From Thermoproteota archaeon (GTDB taxonomy: Archaea > Korarchaeota > Korarchaeia > Korarchaeales > Korarchaeaceae), in contig JAOZGP010000018.1 in NCBI GenBank assembly GCA_027491735.1, forward strand, positions 1-39,864: 39,864 bases of DNA. The letters are read 5' to 3'. Positions 24,667 to 32,150 of the stretch are shown here, piece after piece (position 1 is the first letter of the stretch; each line of letters starts with the position of its first letter). The notes beneath the pieces were generated by a model. It did no database searches. It had not been told where the DNA came from and saw only the letters and a program-made list of their open reading frames with translations. Both the position numbers and the translations under genes were made by a program.

Positions 24667-26208
24667 ATGGCCTCCGAGTATGTTGTAGCGACCCTAACCA
24701 ATGCTGGCATGGACGAAAGGACTGCTAGGGTGATCTTAGAGAGAATTCGGAGATCTGGTCTCCTTGAGGATTTGGAGAACCTGTACGATGTGATAGGGCG
24801 AGCTAAGGAGTCCTTGGAGGAGGTGAAGGACAAAGATCCGACCACATACACTCGCCTTAGGGCGAGAGCTGAGGCGGCGGAGGGAAGGTTCAGAGAACTG
24901 ATAGAGGATATAGGCAGGGATCCAGCGTTCTCGAAACTAGTCCGCCTTTCATTCCGGGTCGAGATACCTCTTCGCGTTCTCATTCCTTATAGAAATAAAG
25001 TAATAGAGATAAAAGATATATTTGAGGAGATATTATCTGAGTCGAGAGGAGCGGGTCCCCTATCCAGAGCCTCAATGGGAGTCTCCAAGGAAAGCTTATC
25101 GGAGATCAAAGGCGAGGTGGATAAAATAAAAGAGCAGATATCTCGAATGGAGGGTGAAGGCGTCTCTCTAGATTTCATTAAGGCTGACGTAAAGCGAGCT
25201 GAAGACCTCCTGTCTCGAGCTGATGAGACTGCCTCCATCGCGGCCATAAAAATGGTTCAGAAATCGCTGGATCAGATAAAAGGGGACATGAACAAGATAA
25301 GCGAGATAATAGCTAGAAAGGAGAGGATAATATCTGTTCTCTCCAAGGTTAAGAAGGTATGTCAGTACCTGGACAGGCTGACCTCCTCGGACATATACGA
25401 GGCCTTCTATGAGAGACTCTCCTCTCATATCTCAGCTGTAGAGAACGAACTGACATCGAGAGAGGATGTAGGCAGGCTGTTAGATGATACAAAAAGATTG
25501 GAAAATTACGTGAACACGCTTCTTGATCTGTATCCATTCATGGACCGCGGCATGAATCCGTTCGATGCACTCTCCTTGATGGAGGAGGGTCTCGATGTTC
25601 TGGATGCCATGAAGGCCGTCATGGCCGACGAGGGCCTGAGCAAGGAGGACAAGGCAGCCAGATGTCTGGACCTCATGAGGGGGAGGATAGCAAATGTGGA
25701 CGAGTTCATGGAGATAGTCTCTGAGGCCAGGAGGTTGTATCCATTCTGGAAATCCTACATAATGAGCCTCCTCAAGGAGAAGGGTTACATGGTCCATGTG
25801 GATGACCTGGAGAAGATACCAAAGAAGTGGAGGGGACTCATAATGAGAATGGTGTCCTCCGAGGATGACGACATAGTGATGGAGGGAGATCTCGTAATTC
25901 ACAAAAGAGCGATCTCTGATCAGGTGCTCGAGGAGGAGTTGAACAGCATTTATGAGGACGCCAGGATCCTTCGGGATGTGTTCGAGAAGCTGCTGAGGCT
26001 TGAAATTCCGTCTGAGGGTTTCATCAGTGATATCAACGACATCATCGCTGAGGTAGGGAGAATGAAGCGCGATCCGGATGAAGCATCCTTTCTTGAGGTG
26101 TACTCGATTAAAAAGAGGATCAATGAGATAAAAGACCATCTGAAATCACTGTTTTCTCAGCTGACATCTGAGGAGGCTGAGGAGGGAACGAATAAAGGTG
26201 CTGAATAA
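24667..26208 (+). CDS. Large helical/coiled-coil protein, probable partner of the FtsZ-like GTPase
   Basis: 513 aa, not recognised as any known family. It is almost entirely helical and highly charged, with no signal peptide or membrane segment. Residues about 40-90 and 145-225 look like coiled coil (EIKGEVDKIKEQISRME). A more globular part near 360-420 (FWKSYIMSLLKEKGY, then a MEGDLVIHK hairpin) could be a winged helix. A final coiled coil ends in an acidic tail (TSEEAEEGTNKGAE). It has its own TATA-like block (ATATTTTTTATCC) about 25-35 nt upstream. The FtsZ/tubulin-like gene follows after 45 bp, also with a TATA box. The adjacency suggests a filament-binding or adaptor protein; this is inference. 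Confidence 0.8.
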   Translation: MASEYVVATLTNAGMDERTARVILERIRRSGLLEDLENLYDVIGRAKESLEEVKDKDPTTYTRLRARAEAAEGRFRELIEDIGRDPAFSKLVRLSFRVEIPLRVLIPYRNKVIEIKDIFEEILSESRGAGPLSRASMGVSKESLSEIKGEVDKIKEQISRMEGEGVSLDFIKADVKRAEDLLSRADETASIAAIKMVQKSLDQIKGDMNKISEIIARKERIISVLSKVKKVCQYLDRLTSSDIYEAFYERLSSHISAVENELTSREDVGRLLDDTKRLENYVNTLLDLYPFMDRGMNPFDALSLMEEGLDVLDAMKAVMADEGLSKEDKAARCLDLMRGRIANVDEFMEIVSEARRLYPFWKSYIMSLLKEKGYMVHVDDLEKIPKKWRGLIMRMVSSEDDDIVMEGDLVIHKRAISDQVLEEELNSIYEDARILRDVFEKLLRLEIPSEGFISDINDIIAEVGRMKRDPDEASFLEVYSIKKRINEIKDHLKSLFSQLTSEEAEEGTNKGAE

Positions 26209-26219
26209 TATTTAAAATA
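26206..26219 (+). promoter_or_regulatory. TATA box of the FtsZ/tubulin-like gene
   Basis: AATATTTAAAATAG lies 35-48 nt before the ATG at 26254, overlapping the stop of the preceding gene. It would allow the GTPase to be transcribed separately from the coiled-coil gene. Confidence 0.45.
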
Positions 26220-26253
26220 GTCCTAACGCTGGGTCCTACAAGGTGTTCCCCCG

Positions 26254-27453
26254 ATGAAGTGGTACGGGGTGGGTCTCGGTGGAGCTGGCGGTAACATAAT
26301 GGACACAACTTACGGATTGATGAGGGAGAACTTCATCGGTGTTTCTGTGTTCAACACCGCTGAACCAGATAAGGCAAAACTGAGCTTCCTCAAGGAGAGG
26401 TTTTTCCTCTTCGGGGATTTCGGGGGGGCTGGTGTCGGGTCAAAGTGGAAGGACTCCAGGGATGCCATAACTCAGGAGAAGTGGAAGAAGGTTTTTGTGG
26501 AGAACGTGGTCTCCGATGGAATAGCAGAAAGCCAGGCGGTTCTGCTCGCTTCCTCAACCGGAGGGGGTACCGGAAGTGGTGCCATACCAGTTGTTTCCGG
26601 TTATATTAAGGAGATCCTCTCCTCCGGCGGCAGGATTGTACAGCCCATGATAGCTGGCGTAGTTCTTCCCTTCAGGTATCCGAAGGAGACCATGAGATTC
26701 AGCTACAACACAGCCATCTGCTTGGCTAACCTTCTGGATAAGGTGGACGCCATCTTGATCGCGGACAACGATTATCTCATGGAGAGGATAACTCAGGAGA
26801 CGCCCAACATAAGCGACGTCGAGCTTTTAGACAAGATAAATGTGAGCATCGCTGAGGCCTTGAGAGTTCTCTCCTCAGCATCTGAAACTCCAATAAAGGG
26901 TGGATTTAAGACAACCTTTGATTCTCAAGACCTCAAGAGCTCGCTGAGCATGTTCGAGGCTGCTCTCGTGGTTCCATATTACTTCAGAACCAGGGTGGAT
27001 GTGCTGGGCGGCAGTCTGGAGTTCCTGGTGGAGGCAGCTCTTGAGGCGGGAGGTCTCGCGAAAGCAGATCCGAGCACAGCTATCAAGGCTGCCTTCGTCG
27101 TGAAAGGTCCTGAGACCTTGGTCACTGTGGACAACATCTTCCAAGCCAAGAGGGTACTTGTGGAGAGGATAGCTGGAGTTGACGTCCGGGAGGGAATTGC
27201 AGCGACTCCTCCGGACTCCAAGTATATAGAAATAGCCGTGCTGCTTGTGGAGCCCAAGATAGACAGGATAGATGAGGTAGCTGAGCAGGCCAGAGTATAC
27301 TACGACCTGTTTGAGGATGACCTGACAGCGAAGGAGAGCACCCCCCGAGAGGAGTTCGAGTCGTACCTCAAGAGGCTCGAGGATCACATGAACAGGGTGG
27401 ACACTAAGAGAGAGCAGCTAGTCAGGGTTAAGGGGACGATGCAGTCACCATAG
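26254..27453 (+). CDS. FtsZ/tubulin-superfamily GTPase, divergent (not canonical FtsZ)
   Basis: 399 aa. The tubulin-superfamily motifs are in order and intact: T1 GLGGAGGN (residues 7-14), T4 GGGTGSG (103-109), T5/T6 region VVLPFRYP (136-143) and the base-contacting IADNDYL (169-175), and T7 FDSQDLKSS (222-230), whose two Asp match the FtsZ NxDFxD residues that trigger GTP hydrolysis in the neighbouring subunit. A C-terminal domain (FVVKGPETL onward) and a charged helical tail follow. The FtsZ C-terminal peptide is absent. It may be a CetZ relative, one of the FtsZ-like groups, or a new branch. It should polymerise with GTP; its task (shape, division, transport) is unknown. Neighbours are the coiled-coil gene upstream and an eIF2B-like gene 21 nt downstream. 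Confidence 0.9.
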   Translation: MKWYGVGLGGAGGNIMDTTYGLMRENFIGVSVFNTAEPDKAKLSFLKERFFLFGDFGGAGVGSKWKDSRDAITQEKWKKVFVENVVSDGIAESQAVLLASSTGGGTGSGAIPVVSGYIKEILSSGGRIVQPMIAGVVLPFRYPKETMRFSYNTAICLANLLDKVDAILIADNDYLMERITQETPNISDVELLDKINVSIAEALRVLSSASETPIKGGFKTTFDSQDLKSSLSMFEAALVVPYYFRTRVDVLGGSLEFLVEAALEAGGLAKADPSTAIKAAFVVKGPETLVTVDNIFQAKRVLVERIAGVDVREGIAATPPDSKYIEIAVLLVEPKIDRIDEVAEQARVYYDLFEDDLTAKESTPREEFESYLKRLEDHMNRVDTKREQLVRVKGTMQSP

Positions 27454-27474
27454 TACTCCGACGAGGGACTCTCC

Positions 27475-28242
27475 TTGTCTACGGATGAGCTCAGAACTCT
27501 TCTGGAGGACAAGACCTCAGGAGCCTCTCGGATAGCTCTAAGGGCTGCTAAGGTCCTCTCATTGCTCGAGATGGATGAGGCGCTGAAGTGGGCCGAGATG
27601 CTTCGCAGAGCCCATCCGGAGATGATCCCTCTTCAGAACCTCAACTTGGTCCTCAGGTCATCTGGACTTGATGGTCTGAGGAGATTTCTCAATGCTCTGG
27701 AGACCGGAAGGGATTTGATACCTAGAAAGGCAACACTTCTCCTAGAGAAGCTTGGAGTAAGTCGTTTATCCACAATGAGCTGGTCTTCCACAGTTTTCGA
27801 GTGCATTTTGGCACTCCAACAGAGAGGCCTGCTGGACGACGTGCTCATAGGGGAATCTCTCCCGGGAGGGGAGGGCCACAGGACCTCAAAGCTTCTGTCT
27901 GAACGTGGAATCATCACGAGGGTGGTGCCCGACGCTCTTCTCCCGTGGTCATCGGTCTGTGAGAGAAGAGGAGTTCTGGTCGGAGCTGACGCCATCTACT
28001 CGGATGGAACCGTAGTCAACAAGGTGGGAACCATGCCCCTCGCCTTATCCTGTAAATATCATGACCTTCCGGTGATCGTCGTCTCAGATACGACGAAGAT
28101 ATGGCATAATCCGATAAGCGAAGAGAGAAGGCTCGCGATCTCCGAGATGTTCGATGTAACACCTCCCGATGCCCTGTCAGCGATAGTAACTGAGAGGGGC
28201 GTCTTCAAACCTCCGTTCAGGTTTTCCTCCTTCTGGATCTGA
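27475..28242 (+). CDS. eIF2B-alpha / ribose-1,5-bisphosphate isomerase-family protein
   Basis: 255 aa, shorter than the usual 300-350 because the N-terminal helical domain is cut down. The family core is clear: GADAIYSDGTVVNKVGTMPLAL followed by HDLPVIVVSDTTKIW, the part that binds sugar-phosphate or nucleotide ligands in this superfamily. Members include archaeal aIF2B, R15P isomerase and MtnA. The catalytic Cys and Asp of the isomerases cannot be placed with confidence. Start TTG 27475, 21 nt after the FtsZ-like stop with GAGGGA before it, so the pair is an operon. The 3' end overlaps the convergent repair gene by 26 nt. Confidence 0.82.
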   Translation: MSTDELRTLLEDKTSGASRIALRAAKVLSLLEMDEALKWAEMLRRAHPEMIPLQNLNLVLRSSGLDGLRRFLNALETGRDLIPRKATLLLEKLGVSRLSTMSWSSTVFECILALQQRGLLDDVLIGESLPGGEGHRTSKLLSERGIITRVVPDALLPWSSVCERRGVLVGADAIYSDGTVVNKVGTMPLALSCKYHDLPVIVVSDTTKIWHNPISEERRLAISEMFDVTPPDALSAIVTERGVFKPPFRFSSFWI

Positions 28243-29167
28243 TCTCCGCTCTGATTCTAGCAGCCTCTCTCCTGGACTCTCTGTGAGCTATGACGAGGGG
28301 ATCAGGTTGCGGTCCTCTGAAGATGAAGTTCTCAGCTATCCTCCTGGAAGATTCCAGGCTGACTCTGTTTCCGGGAGACACAAAGATCTTCCTTCCCCTT
28401 CTGAGGACCCATCCCACATGGTCTCCATCCACGAGGATCCTGTCATCGATCACCCTTCCGACCAGGAGGGACTTAGCTACCCCTACCGATGGGACATCGA
28501 GAACTACCCCTAGGTGGCAGGCATCTCCAAACCTCTCCGGGTGTGCCAAGCCATGTCCATCGACGAAGAGGACGTCGAAGGAGCACCTCTTCACGACCAT
28601 GACGCACGGTCTCAACTCTCTGAAAGCTAAGAAGGTTGGTATATAGGGAAAGACAGGCTCGGTTCTGACAGTCTTGACCTCCACAACCTCCCCACTCCGG
28701 TTCATCACAGCGCAGGAGGCTACAGCTATCTCAGGGCAACCGTCAACATAGGAGACATCGACTCCCGCTGCCAGCTCGATCTGATCTGGATCCAGAGAGT
28801 CCTCGAGAGACATGAAGCTTCTCAGAACCCTTTGCGAGTTCCTAGCTCTCTTCAGCACAGGAACTATCCTGATGCCGATCTCGTCTGGTTTCACCAAGTG
28901 ATCCTCGGACACTCTCCCGCCTCTGATCTCCACGCCCTCCATCAGGAGAGGAAGCTTTGCCTCTCTTTGTATGGAGAGATCCTCCCTCACGACCTTGTAC
29001 CACTTCTCAAAACCGCAGAGCCTTAGTTTTCTCACACAACCAGCCAGGTACCTGGCGGCCCTTCTCCATCCAAGGAGCTCTGCCAGAGATCCGTAGGTTA
29101 TCACCTTTCCCTTTGGGAGCGAGTCGATCACCTGAGCTATGAGAATATCCACTCTGTTCATCTCCAC
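28217..29167 (-). CDS. Fusion of an alkyltransferase-like domain and endonuclease V, with altered active sites
   Basis: 316 aa. Residues 1-90 match the O6-alkylguanine alkyltransferase DNA-binding domain (VIDSLPKGKVITYGSLAELLG, RRAARYLAGCV), but where PCHRV should be it reads EKWYKVV (54-60): the Cys is Trp, as in alkyltransferase-like proteins, and Pro and His are also gone. Residues about 115-316 are endonuclease V: GVDVSY (Asp137), YIPTFLAFRE (Glu184), FVDGHGLAHPERFG (Asp203) and SVGVAKSLLVG. The fourth catalytic residue, His214 in Thermotoga maritima (SPGH), is Asn267 here (SPGNRVS). A fusion of an active alkyltransferase with EndoV is known from Ferroplasma; this one may flag lesions rather than reverse them. 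GTG start 29167 or ATG two codons later. Confidence 0.88.
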   Translation of the reverse strand: MEMNRVDILIAQVIDSLPKGKVITYGSLAELLGWRRAARYLAGCVRKLRLCGFEKWYKVVREDLSIQREAKLPLLMEGVEIRGGRVSEDHLVKPDEIGIRIVPVLKRARNSQRVLRSFMSLEDSLDPDQIELAAGVDVSYVDGCPEIAVASCAVMNRSGEVVEVKTVRTEPVFPYIPTFLAFRELRPCVMVVKRCSFDVLFVDGHGLAHPERFGDACHLGVVLDVPSVGVAKSLLVGRVIDDRILVDGDHVGWVLRRGRKIFVSPGNRVSLESSRRIAENFIFRGPQPDPLVIAHRESRREAARIRAEIRSRRRKT

Positions 29168-29212
29168 ACTGGGAAAGGATTAATACAGGCCCTCAATAAA
29201 AACCTCCTTTGG

Positions 29213-29434
29213 GTGGTCCAGCTGTCGGAGCTCGACCAGTGGACTCTAGAGATCCTCAAAGCTATGGACGAGATGGGAGGCTTAGCCACATGTAAAGAAC
29301 TTGCAGGAAAACTCAGATGTTCTCCAAAAAGGCTGGCGGGGAAGTTGAGATGGGTCATCAAGCTAGGACTGATAAGGAGGATAGATAAGGGGAGGTTCGA
29401 GATCACGGACCTCGGTCGGTCTGTCTTGAGGTGA
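29213..29434 (+). CDS. Small winged-helix DNA-binding protein
   Basis: 73 aa, essentially one winged helix-turn-helix domain: LDQWTLEILKAMDEMGGLATCKELAGKLRCSPKRLAGKLRWVIKLGLIRR, then the wing GRFEITDLGRSVL. There is no other domain, so it probably works as a dimer or with a partner. GTG 29213 is the start, with TATA-like DNA about 30 nt upstream, so the mRNA is likely leaderless. It shares the 45-bp divergent gap with the repair fusion gene. argS follows with only 4 nt between them, so it belongs to the argS transcript. Confidence 0.75.
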   Translation: MVQLSELDQWTLEILKAMDEMGGLATCKELAGKLRCSPKRLAGKLRWVIKLGLIRRIDKGRFEITDLGRSVLR

Positions 29435-29438
29435 TTCC

Positions 29439-31289
29439 ATGAATGATCCTCTGGGAGAGATCAGGGAAGCCATAATCTCAGCTGTTAAGGAGGTTTCTCC
29501 CGTTCCTATAGAAGAAGTTCCATTGAGTAGAACTCCTCCGGGTCATGAGGGGCATCTAGGTACTCCCATAGGGTTTAAACTAGCTAAAAAACTAGGAATG
29601 AGTCCTGAGGAGGTTGCTGAGAGAATAGCTTCTGAGATGAAGCTTCCTTCTGGGGTGAAGAGGGTAACAGTGATGAGAGGATTCATAAACTTCGAGGTGG
29701 ATAGAGATCTCCTCTTCAGGAGAGTTCTGGAGCTGGCGATCAGGGAGGAGCTCGGTAGAGATGGATTTTTCGGGAGAGTTATCGTTGAACACACGAGCGC
29801 CAACCCTGTCCATCCTCTGCATGTGGGGAGTGGAAGAAATGCCGTGATAGGTGATACCTTAGCAAGAATGCTCTCCTACATGGGGTTTGACGTTGATAGA
29901 CGTTATCTCGTGAATGATAGTGGGCTTCAAATGGCTTACCTAGTTCTGGGATCCACGTTCTCACCTCCTGCTCCAAGTGACGTCAAGAAGGACCACTGGT
30001 ATGGAATAATCTATGCAAGCTCCAACATGGCTGTCATGCTGAGAGAGGGAAAGAATGTCGAGGAGGTGAGGGTCAACCTGGAAAAACTTCGATCCAAAAA
30101 TCGTGAGCTGGTGGACTCCGTGGTCGAGGGTGTTTCGAAGATGGATGATCCCTCGGCGAAGCTTCAAGAGCTGATACGCAGATACCAGTCTGGAGATGGG
30201 GAGATCTCTCACATGTTCAGGAGGTGTGCTGAGGAAGTTCTCTTGGGTTTCAAAGAGACCTTGAGCAGGTTGGGAGTAATACATGACGCCTTCGACTGGG
30301 AAAGCGATCTGATATGGTCGGGGCTCGTGAGGAGAACTGTGGAAAGGCTCTCCAGATATATAGGGGAGGAGGAGGGGGCCTTGTATCTGGATCTTCACAA
30401 GGCAGCGGAGGACAACGATGTGGTCCTCAAGGTCTTTGGATTCTCGTCGCTCGAGAAGTTCAAGCAATCGGTTCCCCAGAAATTCTTCCTCACCAGGTCC
30501 GATGGAACCTGGCTCTACACGGCCACCGACATAGCATACTCATGTTACAAGCTTGAGGAGCTTAAGTTCGACAGGTGCTACAACGTCGTAGGCGCTGAGC
30601 AGAAGGTTGAGCAAAATCAGGTCAGGTCGAGCATAGCTCTCATGGGGATAGATCCAGACCGTCTGGTGCACTTCAGCTATGAGATCGTGGAGCTCACCAG
30701 CGGCAGGATGAGGGGGAGGATGGGAACCTATCTCACACTGGACGAGTTAGTGGATGCCACAAAGAGGAGGGTAGAGGACCTTCTCAGGGGTAGAGGAATG
30801 AGCGACTCTGAGATCTCTGAGATAAGCGATAAGGTGGCTGTCGGAGCGATAAGATACGCTCTTCTAGCGGTGGATCCCAATAAGGTTGTCAGGTTTGACT
30901 GGAGCAGGGTTCTCAACCTCAACGAGAACAGCGGACCCTTCATTCAGTACTCCTACACCAGAGCGACTAGCATCCTTAGGAAGGCTGGATCAATGCCCAC
31001 AAGCTTTAATCCATCGAACCTTGAGGAGGAGTTGGAGGAGGAGCTGATATTCAAGATTGCGGAGATGCCTTCGATAATGAGGTCATCGGTTGATCTCATG
31101 AGGCCAGACATGTTGATACAACACGCAAATGAGATGGCTCTGCTCTTCAACAGGTACTACGAAAAGTACCCAGTCCTAAAAGCCGAAGATGGTGTTAAAG
31201 AGGCAAGAATGTTCTTGGTAGCGGCTTTCAAGGGAGCGCTGGGCATCCTCATGGATCTAACGGGCATACCCAGACTGGACAGGATGTGA
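29439..31289 (+). CDS. argS: Arginyl-tRNA synthetase
   Basis: Charges tRNA-Arg; class I synthetase of 616 aa, normal length. The order is an N-terminal tRNA D-loop-recognition domain (residues 1-100), then the HIGH-type motif in HTSANPVHPLHVGSGRNAV, the catalytic domain with YLVNDSG and RSDGTWLYTATDIAYS, and a KMSKS counterpart degraded to RMRGRMG, as is normal for ArgRS. The C-terminal helical anticodon-binding domain ends DLTGIPRLDRM. The start is strong: GAGGTGAT (29429-29436) precedes ATG 29439 and overlaps the stop of the small winged-helix gene. Confidence 0.97.
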   Translation: MNDPLGEIREAIISAVKEVSPVPIEEVPLSRTPPGHEGHLGTPIGFKLAKKLGMSPEEVAERIASEMKLPSGVKRVTVMRGFINFEVDRDLLFRRVLELAIREELGRDGFFGRVIVEHTSANPVHPLHVGSGRNAVIGDTLARMLSYMGFDVDRRYLVNDSGLQMAYLVLGSTFSPPAPSDVKKDHWYGIIYASSNMAVMLREGKNVEEVRVNLEKLRSKNRELVDSVVEGVSKMDDPSAKLQELIRRYQSGDGEISHMFRRCAEEVLLGFKETLSRLGVIHDAFDWESDLIWSGLVRRTVERLSRYIGEEEGALYLDLHKAAEDNDVVLKVFGFSSLEKFKQSVPQKFFLTRSDGTWLYTATDIAYSCYKLEELKFDRCYNVVGAEQKVEQNQVRSSIALMGIDPDRLVHFSYEIVELTSGRMRGRMGTYLTLDELVDATKRRVEDLLRGRGMSDSEISEISDKVAVGAIRYALLAVDPNKVVRFDWSRVLNLNENSGPFIQYSYTRATSILRKAGSMPTSFNPSNLEEELEEELIFKIAEMPSIMRSSVDLMRPDMLIQHANEMALLFNRYYEKYPVLKAEDGVKEARMFLVAAFKGALGILMDLTGIPRLDRM

Positions 31290-31449
31290 GTTCATCCCTC
31301 CTCTAGGAAGAGCTTTGGTGATGCGAAGGTCCCCCTCAAGACTCGGCTTTCTAGCTGAACAGTCTGAGCACAGCTCACCTCAGAGGCATTGGACTGGAGG
31401 AGGAAACTCTCTCATAGGGGGCTCTCCGAGAAAGCCTCACTTCAGTAGG

Positions 31450-31519
31450 GAGGGTCTTGTCGAACGGATCCTTGCGGCAGTTAAGGTATACATGCATCAT
31501 GTCGAACGTAGGTCTCAGC
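31450..31519 (-). pseudogene. 70-bp near-identical copy of part of the family 5 binding-protein gene
   Basis: The plus strand at 31450-31519 matches 4126-4195, inside the binding-protein gene: the first 47 bases are identical and about 66 of 70 in total. On the minus strand it codes FDMMHVYLNCRKDPFDKTL where the intact gene has FDIVHVYLNCRKDPFDKTL. The frame stays open a little upstream (EAILLRPT) but the flanks do not match the intact gene. It is probably the last trace of a paralogous binding-protein gene or a short copied patch. The rest of the 450-base gap (31290-31739) holds no gene I can support. Confidence 0.75.
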
Positions 31520-31708
31520 AGGATCGCTTCATAAGCCCTTTTATCCTGGAATGAGGGGCTCCCTCTGGAGGGTTTCTTGTGTGATAGGCGGCCTTCCTTA
31601 CGATCCTCCTTGGAAGCCCGAGACCTCCCATCTCAGCATATCGGATATGTCCAGATTCAGTGGAGGAGGTCTAAATCGACAGATCATCTGTGCTGCGGTG
31701 TGGGTAAA

Positions 31709-31718
31709 GCTTTAAACA
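31709..31718 (+). promoter_or_regulatory. TATA box of the 31740 gene
   Basis: GCTTTAAACA lies 22-31 nt before the GTG at 31740, with no Shine-Dalgarno between, which predicts a leaderless transcript. Confidence 0.5.
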
Positions 31719-31739
31719 TTTAGCGTGGGATAACCTCAG

Positions 31740-32150
31740 GTGAGCGAGCGAGAGGTACGCAGACTTCTCGGCGAATGCGGGCTGGACAGGTACGCCACCG
31801 TAATGGTGGAGGGATCAAAGATAAGGGTGATAATAAACTATGATCCACTCATAGAGGACAAGAGGAGGACCTTGACCTTGGCCAGAAGGATAAACGGTGG
31901 TAGATTTGCCGGGATAAAGGCAGAGGAGCTTATTGAACAGCTCCACATGCTCACCAAAAACATGGAGGATGTCGCCGTTCGTGAGGAGATAACAGTTCAG
32001 AGGTCTAGATCAGGGTTAAACAGACTCAGAAGGTTTTTGGGGATTGTTCGGGAGAGAATCAACGATGTCGACAGGAAAGCTAAGGGGATGAGGTCTCTGG
32101 TAAGGCAGGTTCACTTCTACGCCTATGAGCTTCTCAGAAGTAGTAGATGA
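31740..32150 (+). CDS. Basic helical protein of unknown function
   Basis: 136 aa, not recognised. The N-terminal half is a small alpha/beta unit (ATVMVEGSKIRVIINYDPL). The C-terminal half is long basic helix (RSGLNRLRRFLGIVRERI, KAKGMRSLVRQVHFYAYELL) with a net positive charge, so nucleic-acid or membrane-surface contact is plausible. There is no signal peptide or membrane segment. It begins at GTG 31740 and stops at 32150, directly against the stop of the convergent 32151-32642 gene. Codon use matches its neighbours, which supports a real gene. Confidence 0.7.
   Translation: MSEREVRRLLGECGLDRYATVMVEGSKIRVIINYDPLIEDKRRTLTLARRINGGRFAGIKAEELIEQLHMLTKNMEDVAVREEITVQRSRSGLNRLRRFLGIVRERINDVDRKAKGMRSLVRQVHFYAYELLRSSR

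Noticed and set aside
25480-26139. 220-codon minus-strand open frame opposite the coiled-coil gene
   Set aside because: No start context, low-complexity His/Leu-rich translation, and the plus-strand frame has clear helical periodicity.
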